Source of the DNA: JBBRDU01 sp038230335
Lineage (GTDB): Bacteria; Verrucomicrobiota; Verrucomicrobiia; Chthoniobacterales; UBA10450
Direction: 5' to 3'
Length of the DNA: 64,000 nt
Assembly (NCBI GenBank): GCA_038230335.1
Contig: JBBRNL010000005.1
Coordinates: 272,087 to 336,086, forward strand
Part shown: positions 1 to 8,230 of the stretch, piece by piece
Numbering within the stretch: position 1 is the first letter of the stretch
Layout of the letters: the number at the start of each line of letters is the position of its first letter
Position numbers and translations under genes: made by a program
The notes under the pieces: generated by a model
Database searches by the model: none
The model's input: the letters and a program-made list of their open reading frames with translations, nothing else
Told to the model about the DNA's origin: nothing

Positions 1-1
1 G

Positions 2-1525
2 CTCCATGGGCGCAGCGTCGATGTTCCGGCGCTGGAACCGCACGCCTTCGATACGCTCTTGGCCGACGTGAAAAAATGGATCGGCGGACCGGTCCGCGAT
101 CACTGGTCGTCCGTGTTGCAACCGCTGGCCGAACTACAGGCTCGATTTGCCGGCGCCACGGCGACGCTCGAACGCGGCGCGATTTTGGGTGAAGCCCGGT
201 CCCGGCTCGAGTCGGTCGGGGCGCCCCGCGGGACGAGTGAGCGTTTTCTTTATTCGGCGACAAATCCGATCGGCGAAGAGTGTGTCCGCGAAAGCGGATT
301 TCGGATTAGCGAAACTCTCGTGAGCCAGGTCAGCCTGGATGCGGCCCCTTGGATCGATCTCTGGCGCGATTCGTTCGCCTTCATCGCCAGCCGGGTTGCG
401 GCGGGTCTGCGGCAGGTTTTTGAAAAAGCCGCTCCGCCAGATGGCGCTCTTCCGTTGCCGCTCTTTCTGCAGGCTTGTGAAGCGGCCCGGTTGCCTTTGC
501 CGGGTACCGGTCTTATCGCGCTTGCCGTCATGGCGTTCCAGGAAGTGAAGGCCGCTTTTCGGGAGCGCCTGCGCCCGCACGCCGGCCAGGAAGTCTACGA
601 TCTGACGCTGGAAGACTGCCACGTGGTTCGGAACAATTTTGAGTATCCGAGCTTCGACGAATACACATATCCGTCGGCGGATCTGCAGCTCGCCGCCCAA
701 TCTGTCGAGGCGGTGGCGGCTGGAAATTACAAATGGATCATCGGCGAATTACATCCGCCCGTAGCCCTGCTCCATCACGGTTTTTACTGGGGCTGCCCGG
801 ATAAGAATTTGCTCAACGAGGCCTTTGCCCAAAGCGCTTTCGGTCAGCCTAATTTTCATTTCGGATTTTTCGCGGCTGATTTTACGGCGCACACCACCGT
901 CCGCATCTTCGATGCCCTGCCTGACCTTTCCTATTTCGTGGCGCCGCAGCGGGGAAATTCGAAATGGCAGATGGTTCCCCCGGATTCGGCCGAGGTTTAC
1001 ATCGACGCCGCGACGGGAGATGTACGCGTTCGCCGCACCGATTCGCGCGAATATCTTGGATCGTTCGCACGCGCCTGGCTCATTCCGTTAGGCTTTCATC
1101 CATTCCAGTTTGGACTCGCGCCGCACACGCCGCGCCTGCGCTGCGGACGCGTCATCGTGCAGCGCCGAACATGGACCGTCCGGGCCGATGAAATGCCCGC
1201 TGGTCACTACAACGGCATCTCCGCCGATCTGGTTACAGCCGTCGAACAAATCCGCGCCGGCAAAGATTGGCCTCGCTACATTTACATTCGACCGACAGAA
1301 CAGGCCTTGCGCCGGAGCGGAGCGGAAGGGCGCGATAAGGATACCAAACCTGTGTTCATCGACTTGGAGAGTTATTTATTTCTGGAAATCTTTCATCGCT
1401 GGCTGGTTAAAGCGGGAGAATTGGAGGTCACAGAGATGCTGCCCGCGCCCGACGGGTTGCCCTGGCGGGAACCAGATGGACGCCGCACCTTTGAATTGAG
1501 AACGTTGATCGTGCCCGGCTCATGA
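2..1525 (+). CDS. LanB-like (lantibiotic dehydratase N-terminal / glutamylation-domain) protein, 5' truncated by window edge
   Basis: The frame is open from base 2, so the gene starts before the window; about 507 residues are visible. A TTG at 59 is only an internal codon. The reading resembles the tRNA-dependent glutamylation domain of LanB-type dehydratases: a block around IGELHPPVALLHHGF, a late FIDLESYLFLEIFHRWL block, and a terminal EMLPAPDGLPW...GRRTFELR segment, which in that family closes the N-terminal domain. The protein stops right after this segment, so the small SpaB_C elimination domain of full LanB enzymes is absent. Domain-only LanB relatives include the peptide aminoacyl-tRNA ligases (PEARLs), which add amino acids to a peptide C-terminus. 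The stop overlaps the start of the parA-like gene by 4 bp (ATGA). No precursor peptide or other RiPP gene is visible on this side. The family call is by eye and not certain. Confidence 0.6.
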   Translation, partial: LHGRSVDVPALEPHAFDTLLADVKKWIGGPVRDHWSSVLQPLAELQARFAGATATLERGAILGEARSRLESVGAPRGTSERFLYSATNPIGEECVRESGFRISETLVSQVSLDAAPWIDLWRDSFAFIASRVAAGLRQVFEKAAPPDGALPLPLFLQACEAARLPLPGTGLIALAVMAFQEVKAAFRERLRPHAGQEVYDLTLEDCHVVRNNFEYPSFDEYTYPSADLQLAAQSVEAVAAGNYKWIIGELHPPVALLHHGFYWGCPDKNLLNEAFAQSAFGQPNFHFGFFAADFTAHTTVRIFDALPDLSYFVAPQRGNSKWQMVPPDSAEVYIDAATGDVRVRRTDSREYLGSFARAWLIPLGFHPFQFGLAPHTPRLRCGRVIVQRRTWTVRADEMPAGHYNGISADLVTAVEQIRAGKDWPRYIYIRPTEQALRRSGAEGRDKDTKPVFIDLESYLFLEIFHRWLVKAGELEVTEMLPAPDGLPWREPDGRRTFELRTLIVPGS

Positions 1526-2304
1526 GGATTGTCGCCGTAGCTAATCAGAAAGGAGGGGTCGGTAAAACGACGACCTCGGTCAATCTGGGCGCAGCTCTCG
1601 CTGTCCATGGAGTACGCATTCTTTTGATCGATCTTGACCCGCAGGGAAACGCAACCAGCGCCTTTGGCATGCAGGAACTGGAAGGAGAAAGCCTCTACGA
1701 TCCGTTGGTAGGCAATGAATCGATCGTGCAAAAAATTTTCCCGACGCGATTGAACGGGTTGTTCCTGGTGCCGGCCGATCTCGATTTGGCCGGAGCGGAA
1801 ATCGAAATTGCTCGCATGGATAATCATCTCACCCGGCTGAGCAAGACTTTGTCCGTCTTGCGCGCGGACGGGACTTTCGACTTTATCCTGATCGATTGCC
1901 CGCCCTCGCTTGGCATTCTCATGACCAACGCGCTGGCCGCCGCCGACGAAATTTTAACTCCGATTCAGTGCGAATATTTCGCCTTGGAAGGCCTCGTCAA
2001 AATTGTGCGCGTGGTTGAACAGGTGCGCGCCTCGGGGGCGAATCCGAATGTCGAGATTGCCGGCATCGTCATGACCATGTTCGACGGGCGAACTAATCTC
2101 AGCTCGCAGGTGGTCGCGGAAGTGCGCAAGCATTTTGGCGAGCGCGTTTACGAAACAGTCATTCCGCGCACCGTGCGTCTGAGCGAAGCGCCGAGCTTCG
2201 GAAAAACAATCCTTGAGTACGATTCGTCCGGGGGCGGCGCGCGCGCCTACCGCCAGCTCGCCTTAGAATTTCTCAAGCGGCACGCGACCTCGCCTAATCC
2301 TTAG
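1522..2304 (+). CDS. parA: ParA/Soj-family partition ATPase
   Basis: A 260-residue deviant Walker-type ATPase. The N-terminus reads VAVANQKGGVGKTTTSVNLG (KGGVGKT nucleotide loop with the signature lysine), followed by LIDLDPQGNATS and a Walker B region LIDCPPSLG; the C-terminal VIPRTVRLSEAPSFG block is typical of chromosomal Soj/ParA. Such proteins bind DNA non-specifically as ATP dimers and move ParB-bound cargo. No parB follows: the next gene is on the other strand and overlaps its 3' end by 11 bp. The ATGA overlap with the upstream LanB-like gene implies cotranscription, which is unusual for a chromosomal parA. It could be either the chromosomal copy or an orphan ParA. The symbol is by family only. 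Confidence 0.85.
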   Translation: MRIVAVANQKGGVGKTTTSVNLGAALAVHGVRILLIDLDPQGNATSAFGMQELEGESLYDPLVGNESIVQKIFPTRLNGLFLVPADLDLAGAEIEIARMDNHLTRLSKTLSVLRADGTFDFILIDCPPSLGILMTNALAAADEILTPIQCEYFALEGLVKIVRVVEQVRASGANPNVEIAGIVMTMFDGRTNLSSQVVAEVRKHFGERVYETVIPRTVRLSEAPSFGKTILEYDSSGGGARAYRQLALEFLKRHATSPNP

Positions 2305-2830
2305 CTTGGCCGCCCCACTCTTCGCGCGCGATGGCGAAGACTTGCGCGGGAAAACCCTTAAAGGTCGTTTCTTTTTCCAAGAGCATCCCGTTCTTCTCGG
2401 CGACGCGTCGTGAGGCCACGTTCTCAGGATGAATCAGAGATATGACGCGGGGAAGTTGCAGATCGCGGAAGGCGTGATCGCGCACGGCCCGCGCCGCTTC
2501 CGTGGCCAGACCACGATCCCAGTAGTCGGGATGAAGGCGATACCCGATCTCGACCTCCGGCCCGTCATCCACCTGTTGATGGAGGAAGCCGCAGTAGCCG
2601 ATGAGGACCTCGTCTTCGCGATTTATGACCGCGAATTGTGACGCTAGCCCCTGCTGATCCCAATGAATCACTTTCTCGAGGAATGCAGCGGTCTCTTCCC
2701 GGGAATAAAGTTGGCCTCCCGTGAAGCGCATAAAGCCGGGGTTGCGGAAGAGCACTGCCATTCTGTCGAGGTCACTGTGCGAAAAAGGCCGAAGTGAAAG
2801 CCGTTCCGTTTCAATCCTGGATTCCGTCAT
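2294..2830 (-). CDS. GNAT-family N-acetyltransferase (RimJ/RimL type)
   Basis: 178 residues. The N-terminal ETERLSLRPFSHSDLD strand, the central EIGYRLHPDYWDRGLATEA segment (acetyl-CoA pyrophosphate-binding region) and NVASRRVAEKNGM near the C-terminus are the usual landmarks of RimJ/RimL-like acetyltransferases (Acetyltransf_3). The substrate cannot be read from sequence; relatives acetylate protein N-termini, antibiotics or small amines. It is convergent with the parA-like gene, the two 3' ends overlapping by 11 bp. Confidence 0.85.
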   Translation of the reverse strand: MTESRIETERLSLRPFSHSDLDRMAVLFRNPGFMRFTGGQLYSREETAAFLEKVIHWDQQGLASQFAVINREDEVLIGYCGFLHQQVDDGPEVEIGYRLHPDYWDRGLATEAARAVRDHAFRDLQLPRVISLIHPENVASRRVAEKNGMLLEKETTFKGFPAQVFAIAREEWGGQAKD

Positions 2831-2888
2831 AATCTTGCACGTTCACTTGAACATTAGGCGCGGTTGATGGAAAGTCTGATAGGGAACC

Positions 2889-4139
2889 ATGGAGCTGCAA
2901 ACGAAACTGGCGATTCTGGCGGACGCCGCCAAGTATGACGCCTCCTGCGCGAGCAGCGGAACTACCAAACGGAACTCGCGCGAATCCAAGGGGATTGGTT
3001 CCACCACGGGCTCGGGGATTTGTCATAGTTATACGCCGGACGGGCGCTGCGTTTCTCTGCTCAAAATTCTGCTCACGAATTATTGCGTTTACGATTGTCT
3101 CTACTGTATCAACCGCGTTTCCAGCAATGTGCAGAGGGCACGCTTCACCGTCGCCGAGGTGGTGCAGCTGACGCTCGATTTTTATCGGCGCAATTACATT
3201 GAAGGCCTCTTCCTTAGCTCCGGAATTATTCGCGATCCCGATTATACCATGGAGCAGGTGGTGTCCGTGGCGCGGACACTGCGGCAGGATCATCATTTTC
3301 GCGGATACATCCATTTAAAAACTATTCCGCAGGCCTCGGCCGAGTTGATGGAGGAAGCGGGTCGTTGGGCTGATCGCATTAGTATTAATATTGAGCTGCC
3401 CACGGAGATTGCCCTCGCGCAATTGGCTCCCGAAAAGAATTTTGCGGATACGCACAAGGCCATGGCGGGTATCCGCAGGCGCATCGAGCAATCCAAAGCA
3501 GAGCGCAAGGAAAGCCGGAAAGCGCCGCTCTTCGCACCGGCTGGTCAAAGCACCCAGATGATTGTCGGGGCGACCGATACCCCGGACTCTCAAATTTTGG
3601 CCCAGGCCTCCACACTTTACGCGCAGCACAAATTGCGACGGGTTTATTACTCCGCCTTCAGCCCGATCCCCGACGCCTCCAGTAAATTGCCACTCGTCGC
3701 ACCGCCGCTGATTCGCGAGCATCGGCTTTATCAGGCGGATTGGCTGCTCCGCTTCTATGGATTCTCCGTGGACGAGCTGACTACGCCGGCTGAACCGGAT
3801 TTGGATCTAAAGATGGATCCGAAACTGGCCTGGGCCTTGCGCCATCGCGAAATGTTTCCGGTCGATTTGAACAAGGCGTCCCGGGAATTGTTGTGGAGAG
3901 TTCCGGGTCTGGGCACGAAAGCCGTGGAGCGAATTCTGCGCTTACGCCGCTGGCACCGGTTGCGCGTGGAGGATCTTTATCGTCTCCGACTCGCTGTAGG
4001 AAAAGTGCTGCCGTTTGTGCAACTGGACGGGCATCGTTCCACGACGGGGCCAGGTGAGGCGGCTATGTCGATAGCCAGAACTCCACAACAATTGGATTTG
4101 TTTCGTGACCGTCCCTCTGTCCTGACAGGGCAACTTTAG
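2889..4139 (+). CDS. Radical SAM protein linked to UDG (putative DNA modification/repair)
   Basis: 416 residues. A radical-SAM iron-sulfur motif CVYDCLYC (CX3CX2C) lies near residue 72, within a KILLTNYCVYDCLYCINR segment. The C-terminal third carries a helix-hairpin-helix, VDLNKASRELLWRVPGLGTK, suggesting DNA contact. This matches the family described as a putative DNA modification/repair radical SAM protein (TIGR03916 type), whose gene usually neighbours a DUF4130-UDG gene, as it does here 2 bp downstream. The reaction is not established. The start at 2889 (MELQTKLAILADAAKYDASC) fits the family N-terminus. Confidence 0.85.
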   Translation: MELQTKLAILADAAKYDASCASSGTTKRNSRESKGIGSTTGSGICHSYTPDGRCVSLLKILLTNYCVYDCLYCINRVSSNVQRARFTVAEVVQLTLDFYRRNYIEGLFLSSGIIRDPDYTMEQVVSVARTLRQDHHFRGYIHLKTIPQASAELMEEAGRWADRISINIELPTEIALAQLAPEKNFADTHKAMAGIRRRIEQSKAERKESRKAPLFAPAGQSTQMIVGATDTPDSQILAQASTLYAQHKLRRVYYSAFSPIPDASSKLPLVAPPLIREHRLYQADWLLRFYGFSVDELTTPAEPDLDLKMDPKLAWALRHREMFPVDLNKASRELLWRVPGLGTKAVERILRLRRWHRLRVEDLYRLRLAVGKVLPFVQLDGHRSTTGPGEAAMSIARTPQQLDLFRDRPSVLTGQL

Positions 4140-4141
4140 CG

Positions 4142-5560
4142 GTGGACCAAGTTACCTTCGTCCCCAACTTCGCCGCATGGCAACAAGCGGCCCGAACGGC
4201 TCTGCAACACGAAGTGCCTCCGGGAAATATTGCCTGGGAAGAAATGGTTTCGGCACAGCCGGCGCTGGCTTTGTTTGACGAGCACGACGCCCCAACGGAG
4301 GCGAAAGGCAGCCGGGTTCCTGTTCCTAAGAAGTTTGTGAGAATCGCGCAGCTCGTTAGCCTGCACTGCGACGAAAAACGTTGGGCACACCTTTACCGGC
4401 TGCTCTGGCGGCTGACCCATGGGGAGCCAAAATTGCTCGAGATTTTTGTGGATTCCGACGTAGCGCAAATCTTCGAAATGGAGAAATCGCTGCGACACGA
4501 CATTCACAAGATGCGCGCGTTCGTCCGGTTTCGCCGGGTTGAGGCGGCGACCGAACCGTGGTTTGTGGCCTGGTTCGAACCGCAGCATCACATCGTGGAA
4601 CATAACGCGCGCTTCTTCGTTGACCGTTTTGCCTCGATGAACTGGTCAATCCTCACGCCCGATCGATGCGCGCACTGGGATTCGAAGGATCTTACCTTCA
4701 CCGAGGGAGTCGATCGTTCGCGGGCGCCCGCCAAAGACCGAGTGGAAGCCCTTTGGCTCACTTATTATCAAAATATTTTCAACCCGGCGCGCGTAAAAGT
4801 GCACGCAATGCAGGCTGAGATGCCGAAGAAGTATTGGAAGAATTTGCCGGAGGCGGAGCTGATCCCAAGCTTGCTTCGCGAAGCACCCGTTCGGGTCGAA
4901 TCGATGATGCAAAGAAGCGTTAGTAAGGGTCGGGATGAGGAAGAGGAGTGGCGTCCTGCGCCCGCCCCGGAATCGTCCAGCCTGGCGGAAGTGGCGAAAG
5001 CAGCCTGTGCCTGCACCGCCTGTCCGCTTTATAAGCGCGCCACTCAGACCGTTTTTGGAGAAGGCCCGAAAGGCGCGCGCATCATGCTGATCGGCGAGCA
5101 GCCGGGGGATTCCGAAGATCTCACCGGAAAACCATTCGTGGGTCCTGCCGGTCAGCTCATGGATCGAGCTTTGGTCGAGGCGGGCATCGATCGCAAGGAA
5201 GTTTATGTCACGAATGTGGTGAAACACTTCAAATGGGAGCCGCGCGGCAAACGACGAATTCATCAAAAGCCGAATTCGCGCGACATCGCCGCGTGCCGTC
5301 CGTGGCTGGAAGCTGAACTCCGGTTGGTGAAACCGGCTGTGGTCGTATGCCTTGGCGCGACCGCCGCGCAAACCATTTTCGGCTCGGCTTTTCGCGTTAC
5401 GCGTGAGCGGGGCAAAGTCTTGTCCTCACCTCTCGCCTCCGCCGTCGTGGCGACCGTTCATCCTTCCTCCTTATTGCGCCAACCCGATGAAGAATCGCGC
5501 GCGCGCGAATACCTGCACTTCGTGGCCGATTTGCGGGTGGCTCTGCAAGCGGCGGGCTGA
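4142..5560 (+). CDS. DUF4130 domain fused to UdgX-type uracil-DNA glycosylase
   Basis: 472 residues from a GTG start 2 bp after the radical-SAM gene. Residues about 1-250 resemble the DUF4130/TIGR03915 'probable DNA metabolism' domain (FVRFRRVEAATEPWFVAWFE, YYQNIFNPARV). Residues about 280-470 are a family 4-like uracil-DNA glycosylase: Cys pair ACACTACPLYK, IGEQPGDSEDLTGKPFVGPA, NVVKHFKWEPRGKRRIHQKP and VATVHPSSLLR. The KRRIH loop is diagnostic of UdgX, whose loop histidine forms a covalent bond with DNA at uracil sites. Iron-sulfur cysteines appear to be kept. Adjacency to the radical-SAM gene makes a two-protein DNA transaction likely; the role of DUF4130 is unknown. Confidence 0.88.
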   Translation: MDQVTFVPNFAAWQQAARTALQHEVPPGNIAWEEMVSAQPALALFDEHDAPTEAKGSRVPVPKKFVRIAQLVSLHCDEKRWAHLYRLLWRLTHGEPKLLEIFVDSDVAQIFEMEKSLRHDIHKMRAFVRFRRVEAATEPWFVAWFEPQHHIVEHNARFFVDRFASMNWSILTPDRCAHWDSKDLTFTEGVDRSRAPAKDRVEALWLTYYQNIFNPARVKVHAMQAEMPKKYWKNLPEAELIPSLLREAPVRVESMMQRSVSKGRDEEEEWRPAPAPESSSLAEVAKAACACTACPLYKRATQTVFGEGPKGARIMLIGEQPGDSEDLTGKPFVGPAGQLMDRALVEAGIDRKEVYVTNVVKHFKWEPRGKRRIHQKPNSRDIAACRPWLEAELRLVKPAVVVCLGATAAQTIFGSAFRVTRERGKVLSSPLASAVVATVHPSSLLRQPDEESRAREYLHFVADLRVALQAAG

Positions 5561-5603
5561 CCGGTCACTGGCAAATTGTGCTTTCTCTACGGGGGAAGCC
5601 TGA

Positions 5604-5609
5604 TACAAT
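5604..5609 (+). promoter_or_regulatory. Candidate -10 box (TACAAT) of the his operon
   Basis: TACAAT lies 7 bp before the leader-peptide ATG at 5617. No convincing -35 box sits 16-18 bp upstream (TTTCTC at 5582 is the nearest; TTGTGC at 5576 is too far). If this box is used, transcription would begin at about 5616 and the leader peptide would be translated from an almost leaderless mRNA. Tentative. Confidence 0.25.
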
Positions 5610-5616
5610 CAACGCC

Positions 5617-5667
5617 ATGTTCGAGCACAGTCACCATCATCCTCATGGAGGGCTTGTGCTCGATTAG
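5617..5667 (+). CDS. hisL: Histidine leader peptide (16 residues, 5 His)
   Basis: The ORF ATG..TAG encodes MFEHSHHHPHGGLVLD: five of 16 residues are histidine, four of them within residues 6-10 (codons CAC CAT CAT, then CAT). It sits directly upstream of the histidine operon and overlaps the first arms of an attenuator structure (5622-5726). This is the layout of a his leader peptide: ribosome stalling at the His codons when charged tRNA-His is scarce would favour the antiterminator. No Shine-Dalgarno is obvious (GGGGGAAG ends about 18 bp upstream). It is not in frame with hisI. Direct sequence evidence is strong; the regulatory role is inferred from the classic enteric model. Confidence 0.85.
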   Translation: MFEHSHHHPHGGLVLD

Positions 5668-5726
5668 CGTCCGGGAAAAAAGGACGAGCACGAGGCCCGC
5701 GCACCGAAATGGTCCGCGGGTTTTTT
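5622..5726 (+). promoter_or_regulatory. his operon transcription attenuator (mutually exclusive hairpins)
   Basis: Segment 1 (5622-5629, CGAGCACA) is the exact complement of segment 2 (5655-5662, TGTGCTCG). Segment 2, extended to 5650, also pairs with segment 3 (5685-5698, CGAGCACGAGGCCC), giving about 13 base pairs with one bulge. Segment 3 supplies the 5' arm (CCCGCG, 5696-5701) of a terminator whose 3' arm is CGCGGG (5715-5720), followed by TTTTTT. The 1:2 and 2:3 pairings exclude each other, and 2:3 removes part of the terminator arm. Combined with the overlapping His-rich peptide, this is a textbook attenuator. Confidence 0.85.
5696..5726 (+). terminator. Intrinsic terminator of the his attenuator
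   Basis: Stem CCCGCG/CGCGGG (5696-5701 with 5715-5720), extended inward by ACC/GGT around a short GAAAT loop across one mismatch, followed by six T. It lies between the leader peptide and hisI, 8 bp before the hisI start. Confidence 0.85.
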
Positions 5727-5734
5727 ATTCTCAT

Positions 5735-6112
5735 ATGAATCTTGAATATTCGAAATTGAAAGGTGTTTTGCCGGCTGTCATCCAGGAGGCAGAGACGGGA
5801 CGCATTCTCATGGTGGGCTTCATGAACGAAGAGGCGTTTCGTCGCACGATCGAAACGGGGCTGGTCACGTTTTTCAGTCGTTCGCGAAATGCCATCTGGG
5901 TGAAAGGCGAAACTTCAGGGCATCAACTGAGGGTGCTCGAAGTAGCGACGGACTGCGACCAGGACACATTTTTAATCAAGGTCGAGATGGTCGGCCCGGG
6001 CGTGTGTCATAACGGTTATAAAAGCTGTTTTTATCGTCGGCTCGAAGGTGGGCAATGGGTTGAGGCGGAGAAGCGGACCTTCGATCCGGCTGCGATTTAT
6101 GGAGAGAAGTAA
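5735..6112 (+). CDS. hisI: Phosphoribosyl-AMP cyclohydrolase
   Basis: 125 residues, the usual size of stand-alone HisI. Landmarks: LMVGFMNEEAFRRT, TFFSRSRNAIWVKGETSGH, the metal site in ATDCDQDT and the cysteine-bearing GPGVCHNGYKSCFYRR. It opens the imidazole-ring precursor (PR-AMP to ProFAR) in histidine synthesis. ATG at 5735 was chosen because the frame upstream (open to 5576) runs through the attenuator and gives no homologous residues. There is no HisE (PR-ATP pyrophosphohydrolase) domain, so that step must be encoded elsewhere. The stop overlaps hisG by one base (TAATG). Confidence 0.95.
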   Translation: MNLEYSKLKGVLPAVIQEAETGRILMVGFMNEEAFRRTIETGLVTFFSRSRNAIWVKGETSGHQLRVLEVATDCDQDTFLIKVEMVGPGVCHNGYKSCFYRRLEGGQWVEAEKRTFDPAAIYGEK

Positions 6113-6981
6113 TGAAACTTAAACTCGGCATTCCCAAAGGCAGCCTGGAGCAGGCTACCATCGAACTTTTTCAAAAAGCCGGATTTCACATTCGGACCAG
6201 TAGTCGCTCCTATTTTCCGACGGTCGACGATCCGGAGATCGATTGCATGCTCATCCGCGCGCAGGAGATGGCGCGTTATGTGGAAGATGGCGTCCTCGAT
6301 GCCGGCCTAACGGGCCGCGATTGGGTGGAGGAAACCGATGCAAATGTCGAGCCCCTCTGCGATCTTATTTATTCGAAACAGAGCTTCGGCAAGGTCCGCT
6401 GGGTTCTGGCGGTGCCGGAATCGTCCCCGTTCAAGTCTGCCCAGGATCTGGAAGGCAAAATCATCGCCACCGAGTTGGTCGAGACGACCAAACGCTATCT
6501 CGCGCGCCGTGGGGTTACGGCCAAGGTCGAATTCAGCTGGGGGGCGACCGAGGTGAAGCCGCCGGTCCTGGCCGATGCGATAGTGGAAGTCACGGAAACC
6601 GGCGCGTCACTCCGCGCGAGCAACCTGCGCATCATCGAGACGGTGCTTGAGTCGAACACTCAGCTGATCGGAAACATCGATTCGATGCGGGACGAATGGA
6701 AGCGACGCAAACTGGCCGACATTCGAATGCTTCTGGAGGGCGCCATCAATGCGCTCGGTAAAGTCGGACTGATGCTGAATGTCCGTCGCGCCGATCTGGC
6801 CACCGTTTTAAATATTCTGCCCGCCCTGAAGAAGCCCACTATTTCACAGCTGAGCGATGACGAGTGGGTGGCCATCAACACGGTCCTCGAAGAATCGACT
6901 GTCCGTCACATCATTCCCCGGCTGAAGGAGGCCGGGGCGCAGGGGATTGTCGAATACCCGCTCAACAAGATCATTGTGTAG
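6112..6981 (+). CDS. hisG: ATP phosphoribosyltransferase, long form
   Basis: 289 residues, the long HisG with a C-terminal regulatory domain; no HisZ is needed or seen. N-terminus KLGIPKGSLEQATIELFQKA, substrate region DAGLTGRDWVEE, phosphate-binding IVEVTETGASLRASNLR, and a C-terminal ACT-like section ending GIVEYPLNKIIV. It catalyses the committed step, ATP + PRPP to PR-ATP, and the long form is feedback-inhibited by histidine. Together with the upstream attenuator the pathway appears controlled at both enzyme and transcription level. Confidence 0.96.
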   Translation: MKLKLGIPKGSLEQATIELFQKAGFHIRTSSRSYFPTVDDPEIDCMLIRAQEMARYVEDGVLDAGLTGRDWVEETDANVEPLCDLIYSKQSFGKVRWVLAVPESSPFKSAQDLEGKIIATELVETTKRYLARRGVTAKVEFSWGATEVKPPVLADAIVEVTETGASLRASNLRIIETVLESNTQLIGNIDSMRDEWKRRKLADIRMLLEGAINALGKVGLMLNVRRADLATVLNILPALKKPTISQLSDDEWVAINTVLEESTVRHIIPRLKEAGAQGIVEYPLNKIIV

Positions 6982-6985
6982 CGCG

Positions 6986-8230
6986 ATGATTCGAATCATT
7001 TCAGCAAATGCCGTCGGCGATCTCGTCACGCGAAAAGTGAGTCGCCACGAGGAGGCGGAAAACGTGGTCCGGAAGATCATCGAGGAGGTGCGCGCGGAGG
7101 GGGACCGCGCTTTGCTCCGCTATGCCCGTGTCCTCGATGGATTCGATCGTGATTCATTCCGGGTCGAGCCGAAGGAGCTGGACGCAGCCCGGGCGGTCAT
7201 GACTCCGGAATTACGGGAGGCCGTGCACACCGCCTCCGCCAATATCCGCGCCGTGGCTGAGCTGCAGTTGCCCGAGTCCTGCATGACCGAGATGGAGCCG
7301 GGTCGACGCATTGGCCAGATCGTTAGGCCAGTGGAGACGATTTGCGCCTACGTTCCTTCGGGACGGTATCCCCTTGTCTCAACTCTCATGATGACGGTCA
7401 TTCCCGCGCAGGTCGCCGGGGTGGGAAATATTTGCGTCACAACACCGCGGGCCGCCCCGGAGATTCTGGGAACGGCATCACTGCTCGGTCTGCCGAAATT
7501 GTTTCTCCTCGGCGGCGCGCAGGCCATCGCCGCATTTGCCCTTGGCACCGAGACGATCCCGCGAGCGGATCGCATCGTCGGGCCGGGCAATGTTTACGTG
7601 ACGGTCGCGAAAAAAATACTGGCCGGTGAAGCGTCGATAGACTTCGTGGCCGGTCCAACTGAAATCGTGATCATCGCCTGCGATGGAAATCCGGTTTGGA
7701 TCGCAGCAGACATGCTGGCCCAAGCCGAACACGATACGCAGGCCTGTGCCCTCCTTTTGACGACCTCAGCTTCGCTCGCGTCGGCCGTGGCTGAGGAAAT
7801 TGAAAAGCAGTTGAGCAGCCTTTCCACGGCGTCCGTGGCGCGCGAGGCGATTGAACGAAACAGCGCCATCATTCTGGTTGATTCCGTGGAGCAGGCGTTG
7901 GAGTTGAGTAATCGATACGCGCCGGAGCATTTGAGCATCGATGATTCAAGTCTGCTCGAAAAGATCGATCATGCCGGGAGTGTCTTCGTTGGACCGAACA
8001 GCCCGGAAGCGGCCGGCGATTATGCCAGTGGTCCGAACCATGTGCTTCCAACGGCGGGGGCGGCGCGCTGGCGCGGCGGACTTTCCGCGGCTGATTTCGT
8101 CAAAGTGATTTCGGTCCAAGAGCTTTCTTCTGAAGCGCTGCAAAATCTTGCGCCGGCGGTGACAACCCTGGCGCGGGCGGAAGGGTTGGAGGCGCACGCG
8201 CGTTCCGTCGAGGTGCGACGCCATGGATGA
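6986..8230 (+). CDS. hisD: Histidinol dehydrogenase
   Basis: 414 residues from ATG at 6986, 4 bp after the hisG stop; an upstream in-frame ATG at 6947 lies inside hisG and is not preferred. Signatures: GPGNVYVTVAKKILAGE, DFVAGPTEIVIIA, MLAQAEHDTQA, YAPEHLSI, GPNSPEAAGDYASGPNHVLPT. It oxidises histidinol to histidine in two NAD steps with an active-site zinc. It overlaps hisC by 8 bp. Confidence 0.97.
   Translation: MIRIISANAVGDLVTRKVSRHEEAENVVRKIIEEVRAEGDRALLRYARVLDGFDRDSFRVEPKELDAARAVMTPELREAVHTASANIRAVAELQLPESCMTEMEPGRRIGQIVRPVETICAYVPSGRYPLVSTLMMTVIPAQVAGVGNICVTTPRAAPEILGTASLLGLPKLFLLGGAQAIAAFALGTETIPRADRIVGPGNVYVTVAKKILAGEASIDFVAGPTEIVIIACDGNPVWIAADMLAQAEHDTQACALLLTTSASLASAVAEEIEKQLSSLSTASVAREAIERNSAIILVDSVEQALELSNRYAPEHLSIDDSSLLEKIDHAGSVFVGPNSPEAAGDYASGPNHVLPTAGAARWRGGLSAADFVKVISVQELSSEALQNLAPAVTTLARAEGLEAHARSVEVRRHG

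Noticed and set aside
5576..5734. Open frame extending hisI upstream by 53 codons
   Set aside because: It runs through the attenuator and leader peptide; residues are not HisI-like, and the ATG at 5735 fits the family start.
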